Assembly: GCA_963750065.1 (NCBI GenBank)
Contig: CAVVPK010000015.1
Coordinates: forward strand, 186,001-250,000
Origin: CAVSRC01 sp963750065
GTDB lineage: Bacteria; Pseudomonadota; Alphaproteobacteria; Rhizobiales; Kaistiaceae
Reading direction: 5' to 3'
DNA length: 64,000 bases
Part shown: positions 58,771 to 64,000 of the stretch, piece by piece
How the letters are laid out: each line of letters opens with the position of its first letter
Numbering within the stretch: position 1 is the stretch's first letter
Notes under the pieces: model-generated
Database searches by the model: none
What the model was told of the DNA's origin: nothing
What the model saw: only the letters and a program-made list of their open reading frames with translations
Position numbers and translations under genes: made by a program

Positions 58771-60294
58771 TCAGATGGATTCGCTGGTCGATGCGGCGCT
58801 GATCAGCGATTCCGTTGTCAGCTCGTCTCCGCTCAATTCCTTGACGATCGCGCCGCGGTTGAAGACCAGTGCGCGATGGCAGATATGCGCGACCTCCTCG
58901 AAATCGGTCGAGACGACGAGGACGCCCATCCCGGATTCGAGCGCCTCGTAAAGCAGGTTGTAGATCTCGGTCTTGGCGCCGACGTCGACGCCTGCGGTCG
59001 GGTCCTCGGCGACGAGAAACTTGCGCCCCGTCCCGATCCAGCGGCCGACGACGACCTTCTGCTGGTTGCCGCCCGAGAGCGCCTCGATGGGCAGCGACGG
59101 ATCATTGGGCGAAAGGCCGACGCTGCGGCCGATCACCTCGGATTTCCGGGCTTCGGTCTTCGCGCGCTGGAACGAGAAAAGACGGCGATTGTGGATCGCC
59201 GGATTGATGAAGAAATTCTCGCGAATGGCGAGGCCCGGCGCGATGGATTCGGTCACGCGATCGCGGGCGATGAAGCCGAAACCTGAATCGAGCGCGGTCT
59301 GGGGCGTCGACAAGTCGTGCTCCGCCCCGTCCATCACCACCAGACCGGTGAAATCGGTCAGGCCGAAGAAGGTGCGGCCGACATCCTCGTGGCCGGCGCC
59401 GCGCAGGCCGACCAGGCCGACGAGCTCGCCATGCCGGACCTCGAAGGAGACCGGGCTGGCACCGTTCACCTGAAGCTCGCGAACGTCGAGGGCCAGCGTT
59501 CCGTCGCGTACCTCGGGTCGGACGAGTTCGCGGGTCTTGCCGCCGACGATGAGCTGCACCAGCTCGTCGGGCGTCGTCTCGGCCACGTTGCGCGCGCCGA
59601 CCGTCGCGCCGTCGCGTAGGACCACGACGCGGTCGGCGATGCGGAACACCTCATCGAGCCGGTGCGAGACGTAGATGATGCCGACGCCGCGGTCCTTGAG
59701 CGGCCGGAGGGCCGAGAAGAGCCGCTCGACCTCGTCCATCGGCAGGCTCGCCGTCGGCTCGTCGAGGATCAGGAAATCGCACTCGACCGCCAAGGCGCGC
59801 GCGATCGCAACCAGGGACTTCTCCGTCCGCGTCAGGCTGGAGACCCGGGCCGTCGCCGGAAAGTCGGCGTCGACCAGCGTCAATGCCTGCTCGGCCACGC
59901 GCCGCGTCTCGGCCCAGTCGATCCGTCCGCCCTTGCGCGCATAGCCGATGGCCAGCGCCATGTTCTCGGCCACCGACATCCATTCGATGAGGCCCAGGTC
60001 CTGGTGAATGAAGGCGACGGGCTGGCGATGGTGCAGCCGACCGGGCATGTGGACATAGGGTGTGTCGCCGATGCGCACTTCGCCAGCGCTGGGGCGGAAG
60101 ATACCGCCAAGCACTTTTATGAGCGTGGACTTCCCGGCGCCGTTCTCGCCGAGAAGCGCAACGACCTCGCCTGGACGCACTTCGAGCGAGACGCCCCGCA
60201 GCGCGTAAACGCCGCCGAAGTGCTTCTCAATCCCTTCGAACCGCAGAACGCCGGACTGAGAATTTCCCGAAGTTTTGTGTTGCGCATGCAGCAT
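58771..60294 (-). CDS. Ribose-type ABC transporter ATP-binding protein (tetronate locus)
   Basis: A 507-residue double ATPase. The first half shows GENGAGKSTLIKVLGGIF, LTRTEKSLVAIARALAVE, FLILDEPTASLPMDEV and YVSHRLDEVFRI. The second half shows GLVGLRGAGHEDVGRTFFG, IARDRVTESIAPGLAI, LSGGNQQKVVVGRWI and FLVAEDPTAGVDVGAK. I prefer the ATG at 60294, which precedes the domain by about 16 residues. The frame continues upstream into the shared promoter region. It is the first gene of the - strand operon and diverges from the PdxA-like gene with 47 bp between. Confidence 0.91.
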   Translation of the reverse strand: MLHAQHKTSGNSQSGVLRFEGIEKHFGGVYALRGVSLEVRPGEVVALLGENGAGKSTLIKVLGGIFRPSAGEVRIGDTPYVHMPGRLHHRQPVAFIHQDLGLIEWMSVAENMALAIGYARKGGRIDWAETRRVAEQALTLVDADFPATARVSSLTRTEKSLVAIARALAVECDFLILDEPTASLPMDEVERLFSALRPLKDRGVGIIYVSHRLDEVFRIADRVVVLRDGATVGARNVAETTPDELVQLIVGGKTRELVRPEVRDGTLALDVRELQVNGASPVSFEVRHGELVGLVGLRGAGHEDVGRTFFGLTDFTGLVVMDGAEHDLSTPQTALDSGFGFIARDRVTESIAPGLAIRENFFINPAIHNRRLFSFQRAKTEARKSEVIGRSVGLSPNDPSLPIEALSGGNQQKVVVGRWIGTGRKFLVAEDPTAGVDVGAKTEIYNLLYEALESGMGVLVVSTDFEEVAHICHRALVFNRGAIVKELSGDELTTESLISAASTSESI

Positions 60295-60308
60295 ATCGTA
60301 TACATTAT
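60293..60308. promoter_or_regulatory. Candidate GntR (FCD) operator in the divergent promoter of the tetronate locus
   Basis: A 16-bp palindrome centred on GTATAC (60298-60303) with matching outer ATA and TAT, in the 47-bp gap between the - strand ATPase start (60294) and the + strand PdxA-like start (60342). GTATAC-centred dyads are a known operator form of FCD-type GntR proteins, and such a regulator is the last gene of the - strand operon. It overlaps the first base pairs of the ATPase start, so bound protein would block both directions. Confidence 0.6.
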
Positions 60309-60341
60309 GTGATTTACCAGAGCTGGCAAGGATTTTTTTCG

Positions 60342-61400
60342 ATGACCGCATACCCCCTACCGACACTCGCGCTTGCCTTGGGAGACGCCGCGGGAATTGG
60401 CGGCGAGTTAGCGGCCAAGGTGCTGTCGGACGCGACGGTCGTGCAGGAGGCGCGGTACATCGTGATCGGCGACAGGCGGCAACTCGATGCCGGCGCCGCC
60501 CAGGCCGGTCTGACCCTGGACGTGCCCGACTGGAATCCCGATAGGCCGCAGGATGTGGCGCTCGTCGACAGGCGCAACATCGACGCCCATGCGGTGAAGG
60601 CGGGCCAAGGAGACGAAACGACCGGCGCCGCGGCGCTCGACAATTTCGGCGCCGCGCTCAGGATCTGTGCCCGCGGCGCGGCGAGCGCCGTCTGCTACAC
60701 GCCCTTCAACAAACATTCGATGCGCATGGCGCTGCCGACCTATGTCGATGAAATCGGCTTCATCCAGTCGGTTCTCAATAGCGACGCGGAGGGCTCCGAA
60801 TTCAACGTGCTGGACGAGATCTGGAACGCACGGGTCACCAGTCACGTGCCCCTGCGCGAGGTGGCGGGAATCCTGACGGAAGACCTCATCGTGAAGCGCA
60901 TCCGCCTGACGGACGAGACGATGCGCGGCACGGGCAGGCTGCGGCCAAGGATCGCCGTCGCCGCGCTCAATCCGCATGCCGGCGATGGCGGCAATTTCGG
61001 CCACGAAGAAGAGGAGATCATCGCGCCGGCGATCGCTCGCGCCATTGAGCTGCAGATCGACGTGAAAGGTCCCATCCCCTCCGACACCGTCTATATGCGT
61101 GCGGCCAGGGGAGAGTTCGACGTGGTGCTGTCGATGTATCACGACCAGGGCCAGATCGCGATGAAGCTGATCGGCTTCGACCGGGGCGTGACGTTGATCG
61201 GCGGCTTCCCGTTCTGGATCGCGACCCCCGCACACGGCACAGCCTATGACATTGCCGGCCGCGGCATCGCCAATACGGGTGCGACCAAGAATGCGTTCAA
61301 GCTGGCCGCCCAGCTTTCACGGGACGTCAGGTTGGTCAGTCCCGACATACAGCAGGAAGTCATCGGTGCCGAACTGGCGGGCGAGGCGCGTGCGGAATGA
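60342..61400 (+). CDS. pdxA2: PdxA-family 4-phospho acid-sugar dehydrogenase (PdxA2-like)
   Basis: A 352-residue metal- and NAD-dependent dehydrogenase of the PdxA family. It has LALALGDAAGIGGELAAKVL (a variant of the canonical GDPAGIGPE), YTPFNKHSMRMALP, ALNPHAGDGGNFGHEEEEII and MYHDQGQIAMKLIGF with the metal His. In vitamin B6 synthesis PdxA oxidises 4-phosphohydroxythreonine. PdxA2 homologues beside acid-sugar kinases oxidise and decarboxylate 4-phospho-D-threonate or related acids. The kinase, aldolase-type and isomerase genes downstream place it in the second group. The ATG at 60342 follows AAGGA, and its stop overlaps the kinase ATG. Confidence 0.82.
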   Translation: MTAYPLPTLALALGDAAGIGGELAAKVLSDATVVQEARYIVIGDRRQLDAGAAQAGLTLDVPDWNPDRPQDVALVDRRNIDAHAVKAGQGDETTGAAALDNFGAALRICARGAASAVCYTPFNKHSMRMALPTYVDEIGFIQSVLNSDAEGSEFNVLDEIWNARVTSHVPLREVAGILTEDLIVKRIRLTDETMRGTGRLRPRIAVAALNPHAGDGGNFGHEEEEIIAPAIARAIELQIDVKGPIPSDTVYMRAARGEFDVVLSMYHDQGQIAMKLIGFDRGVTLIGGFPFWIATPAHGTAYDIAGRGIANTGATKNAFKLAAQLSRDVRLVSPDIQQEVIGAELAGEARAE

Positions 61401-62665
61401 CGGTTCTCGGCTGCATCGCAGATGACTTCAGCGGGGCGACGGACCTAGCCGGGCTTCTGGCGCGCAGCGGCGTTGAGGTCAGCCTACGGATCGGCGTCTC
61501 CGACGCGCCACCGGCGGAGGCGGCGCCGATCGAGGTGATCGCGCTGAAATCGCGAACCGCACCGGTAGCCGAGGCGGTGGCCGGTGCGCGCGCCGCTCTC
61601 GCCTGGCTGCGCGCGGCGGGGGCGACCCGCTTCTTCTGGAAATATTGCTCGACCTTCAATTCGACACCGAAGGGGAATATCGGTCCGGTGGCCGAGGCGC
61701 TGATGGCCGAACTCGGCACCGACCAGACGATCTACTGCCCGGCCTTTCCCGAAAACGGCCGCGCGGTGTTCATGGGCAACCTCTTCGTCGGGCGCCAGCC
61801 GCTCGCCGAGAGCCCGATGAAGGATCACCCGCTGACGCCGATGCGCGATTCCGACCTGACGCGGCTTCTGGCGCCGCAGGTCAGCCGGCCCGTCGGGTTG
61901 GTCGACCGGCTGGCGGTGGCGCGGGGCGCCGATGCGGTGAAGGCCGAACTGGCGCGGCTGGGGCGCGACGGCGTGGCGCATGTCGTCATCGATGCGGTGA
62001 GCGACGGCGACCTGCAGGCGATCACCGCGGCCTGTGTGGACATGCCGCTGTTGACCGGCGGTTCGGCGCTGGCGATGCCGCTGCCGGCCCTCTATATCGG
62101 GCAAGGCCTGCTCGCCGGCGATGCCGCGCGGGCGGCAAGGGCCAAGCCCGATTCGGCGGCGGTGGTGCTCTCCGGTAGCTGTTCGGCGATGACGCGGGCG
62201 CAGGTTGCCGCCTATGCCGGGAGCGGGGCGCCGGCCTTCAAGCTCGATCCGGTGATGCTGTCCCGGTCGGGACCGCAGGCGGCCCTCGACTGGCTGGCGC
62301 AACAGGACCTCGCCAGGGCGCCGATGGTCTATGCCACCGCGGAGCCCGACGAAGTCCAGGCGGCGCAGAGTGTGCTTGGCGTGGCCGGAGCCGGCGAGGT
62401 CGTCGAGGCCGCGCTTGCCGCCGCCGCCGTCGCGGCGCGTGATCTGGGCGCACGGCGCTTCGTGGTTGCCGGTGGAGAAACGTCGGGCGCTGTCACCAGG
62501 GCGCTCGGCGTCGAACGGCTGGACATCGGCCGCGAGATCGCGCCGGGCGTGCCATGGACCTATTGCGTCTCGGAGGGCCAGCCCATGGCGCTCACCCTCA
62601 AATCTGGAAATTTCGGCTCGGAGAGCTTCTTCTGCGATGCCTTGGCAAAACTGGAGGCGTCATGA
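61397..62665 (+). CDS. otnK: Four-carbon acid sugar kinase (OtnK-type 3-oxo-tetronate kinase)
   Basis: A 422-residue kinase of the former DUF1537 family. The N-terminal acid-sugar domain opens GCIADDFSGATDLAGLLARS, then IALKSRTAPV and FFWKYCSTFNSTPKGNIGPV. The C-terminal nucleotide domain has VVLSGSCSAMTRAQVAAY, FVVAGGETSGAVTRALGV and ALTLKSGNFGSESFF. OtnK phosphorylates 3-oxo-tetronates at C4. The closely related DtnK acts on D-threonate. The KYCSTFNST and GNIGP motifs and the OtnC neighbour favour OtnK. It overlaps its neighbours at both ends by 4 bp (61397, 62662). Confidence 0.85.
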   Translation: MTVLGCIADDFSGATDLAGLLARSGVEVSLRIGVSDAPPAEAAPIEVIALKSRTAPVAEAVAGARAALAWLRAAGATRFFWKYCSTFNSTPKGNIGPVAEALMAELGTDQTIYCPAFPENGRAVFMGNLFVGRQPLAESPMKDHPLTPMRDSDLTRLLAPQVSRPVGLVDRLAVARGADAVKAELARLGRDGVAHVVIDAVSDGDLQAITAACVDMPLLTGGSALAMPLPALYIGQGLLAGDAARAARAKPDSAAVVLSGSCSAMTRAQVAAYAGSGAPAFKLDPVMLSRSGPQAALDWLAQQDLARAPMVYATAEPDEVQAAQSVLGVAGAGEVVEAALAAAAVAARDLGARRFVVAGGETSGAVTRALGVERLDIGREIAPGVPWTYCVSEGQPMALTLKSGNFGSESFFCDALAKLEAS

Positions 62666-63312
62666 GCGAAGAAGCCCGTCTGCGCGAGCAGATCTGCTCG
62701 CTGGCGAAATCCATGTTCGACCGCGGCCTGACCGGCGGCTCCACCGGCAACCTCTCGGCCCGCACGGCCGATGGCGGCCTGCTGGTTTCGCCAACCGGCA
62801 CCAGCTTCGGGCGCCTCGACCCGGCGCGGCTCAGCCGCTTCGACGCCGGTGGCCGTCTGGTCGACGGCGACAAGCCGACCAAGGAGATGCCGCTGCACAC
62901 GGCATTCTACGACACGCGCAGCGGCACCGGCGCGGTGGTGCATCTGCATTCCGCCCATGCCGTCGCGCTGTCGATGCTTCCCGAGACGGACGAGGACAAC
63001 TTTCTGCCGCCGCTCACTCCGTATTCCATCATGCGCCTGGGCAAAGTGAAGCTGCTTCCCGTCTTCCTTCCCGGCGATCCGGCAACGGGGGATGCGGTGC
63101 GCGGGCTTGCAGGACGGCGCTCGGCGGTCATGCTGGCCAATCACGGTCCGGTGGTTGCCGGTACTGACGTCGAAGCCGCCTGCAATGCCATCGAAGAATT
63201 GGAAGACACCGCGCGGCTGGCACTGCTGACCCGCGGTCTGTCGCCGCGGGTGCTGGGCGAGGCTCAGATCCGAGCGGTCGTCAACCAATTCGACGTTGAG
63301 TGGGACGCATGA
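62662..63312 (+). CDS. otnC: Class II aldolase-family 3-oxo-tetronate 4-phosphate decarboxylase (OtnC type)
   Basis: A 216-residue zinc enzyme of the AraD/fuculose-aldolase fold. The phosphate-binding GLTGGSTGNLSARTADG, LVSPTGTSFGRLDP, E75 (KEMPLHTAFY), zinc His residues H94 and H96 (VVHLHSAHA) and a third His in MLANHGPVV are visible. OtnC decarboxylates 3-oxo-tetronate 4-phosphate to dihydroxyacetone phosphate. Starts at 62662 (ATGA overlap) after GGAGG, and its stop overlaps the isomerase ATG. Confidence 0.86.
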   Translation: MSEEARLREQICSLAKSMFDRGLTGGSTGNLSARTADGGLLVSPTGTSFGRLDPARLSRFDAGGRLVDGDKPTKEMPLHTAFYDTRSGTGAVVHLHSAHAVALSMLPETDEDNFLPPLTPYSIMRLGKVKLLPVFLPGDPATGDAVRGLAGRRSAVMLANHGPVVAGTDVEAACNAIEELEDTARLALLTRGLSPRVLGEAQIRAVVNQFDVEWDA

Positions 63313-63716
63313 GGTTTTCGGTCAATCTCGGGTTCCTGTGGACCGACCGGTCTCTGCCCGAGGCGATGCGCGCTGCGAAGGCAGCGGGATTCGATGCCGT
63401 CGAATGTCACTGGCCCTATGCCGTGCCTGCCGCCGCGGTGGCCGAGGCGCTGGCCGACACCGGCCTCAGGATGCTGGGGCTCAACACGATCCGCGGTGCG
63501 GCGGGGGAAAATGGTCTTTCCGCTCTCCCCGGCCGCGAAGCGGAGGCCTGCCTGGCCATCGATCAGGCATTGACCTATGCGCGCGCGATCGGCGCCGCAA
63601 CCGTCCATGTCATGGCCGGCTTCGCGGAATGCAAACCGGCCGGTCCGACGGACGACAGTTTGGGCTGGATGTCGACGCTGGCGCGAAGGGAGGCGTCCGG
63701 ACATGTACTACGGTGA
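63309..63716 (+). pseudogene. otnI: Hydroxypyruvate isomerase/2-oxo-tetronate isomerase (OtnI type), C-terminally truncated
   Basis: The first about 115 residues match the family: MRFSVNLGFLWTDRSLPEAM, AGFDAVECHWPYAVPAAAVA, LGLNTIRGAAGENGLSALPG and YARAIGAATVHVMAGFAE. The usual length is about 255-260 residues, but the match ends after KPAGPTDD. A short unrelated tail (GWMSTLARREASGHVLR) stops at 63716, overlapping the next gene. The metal-binding residues of the second half of the barrel are missing, so the protein should be inactive. A deletion of several hundred bases near 63655 is the simplest explanation. Confidence 0.8.
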
Positions 63717-64000
63717 AATAGAGGGGACCGGGTTCGAGGTGATCGAACCGGAATTCGCGAGCTGCCTCATCGGCCATGCGCGGGTCGAGCGCCTGTGGAG
63801 CGGGGCGCGTTGGTCGGAAGGCCCAGCCTGGTTTCCGGCGGGCCGCTATCTCGTCTGGTCCGATATCCCGAACAACCGCATGATGCGCTGGGACGAGACC
63901 GACGGCTCGGTCTCGGTGTTTCGCCAGCCGTCGAACAACTCGAACGGCAACACCACCGATTTTGAGGGACGGCTGGTCAGCTGCGAGCATCTGGCGCGCC
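63703..64000 (+). CDS. SMP-30/gluconolactonase-family protein, 5' part only (runs off the window)
   Basis: The first 99 codons of a beta-propeller lactonase: an N-terminal FEVIEPEFASCLIGHARVER, then WSEGPAWFPAGRYLVWSDIP with the metal-binding Glu, NNRMMRWDETDG and the typical NSNGNTTDFEGRLVSCEHLAR. The ATG at 63703 has GGGAGG upstream and overlaps the tail of the truncated isomerase frame by 14 bp. SMP-30 lactonases open sugar-acid lactones, which would feed four-carbon acid sugars into the preceding pathway. Confidence 0.85.
   Translation, partial: MYYGEIEGTGFEVIEPEFASCLIGHARVERLWSGARWSEGPAWFPAGRYLVWSDIPNNRMMRWDETDGSVSVFRQPSNNSNGNTTDFEGRLVSCEHLAR

Overview
The window is GC-rich, densely coded DNA from what is most probably an alphaproteobacterium of the rhizobial type (Hyphomicrobiales). 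This is an inference from the codon bias, the many ABC importers with matching GntR/IclR regulators, and the gene families present. It looks like an accessory catabolic region (chromid, plasmid or genomic island). There are no rRNA genes, no tRNAs I could recognise and no housekeeping genes. Short operons of overlapping genes (ATGA/GTGA junctions) are separated by junctions that carry decayed mobile-element pieces, truncated genes and copies of a dispersed repeat.

Layout. (1) 70-8557, + strand: an enolase-superfamily dehydratase, a GMC flavoprotein dehydrogenase with a gluconate-dehydrogenase-subunit-3-like partner, a CUT1 sugar importer (two permeases and an ATPase, no binding protein in view), a GntR regulator and an aldehyde dehydrogenase. 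A stray permease fragment follows at 8578. (2) 8813-12890, +: a compact glutarate module (glutaryl-CoA dehydrogenase, class III CoA transferase, ETF-ubiquinone oxidoreductase). (3) 13198-19725: a peptide-type ABC importer with a GAF protein on the - strand, diverging from an XRE-cupin regulator and the binding-protein gene on +, which is frameshifted near its 3' end and followed by a strong terminator. (4) 19726-33240: a degraded zone. It holds a 21-bp minisatellite, gene scraps, a two-partner secretion pair (1,449-residue adhesin and its frameshifted transporter), a frameshifted AraC regulator, a tryptophanase, a SHOCT protein and an Mrr-like nuclease gene that ends in a foreign fragment.

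(5) 33443-41800, +: a TIM-barrel protein, a ribose-type ABC importer, a phosphotriesterase-family hydrolase, a creatininase-family hydrolase and a HutC-type GntR regulator. An FGGY kinase converges on it from the - strand. (6) 53249 down to 43402, - strand: a second ribose-type importer followed by an amidohydrolase, a D-threonine-aldolase/D-serine-dehydratase-like PLP enzyme, a RidA protein, a frameshifted AstE/AspA deacylase and a D-aminoacylase, with a divergent iclR. (7) 54782-60294, -: a third ribose-type importer with a beta-propeller protein and a FadR-type GntR, divergent from (8) 60342-64000, +: a four-carbon acid-sugar pathway (PdxA-like dehydrogenase, OtnK, OtnC, truncated OtnI, SMP-30 lactonase running off the end).

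How they work together: each block pairs an importer with the enzymes for its substrate and a local regulator. The best-supported regulatory links are a 26-nt dyad found both before the block 5 binding protein (34701) and before the FGGY kinase (43355), and a GTATAC-centred palindrome in the 47-bp gap between blocks 7 and 8. Four or five genes carry single-base frameshifts, so either local gene decay or sequence error is a theme of the window.
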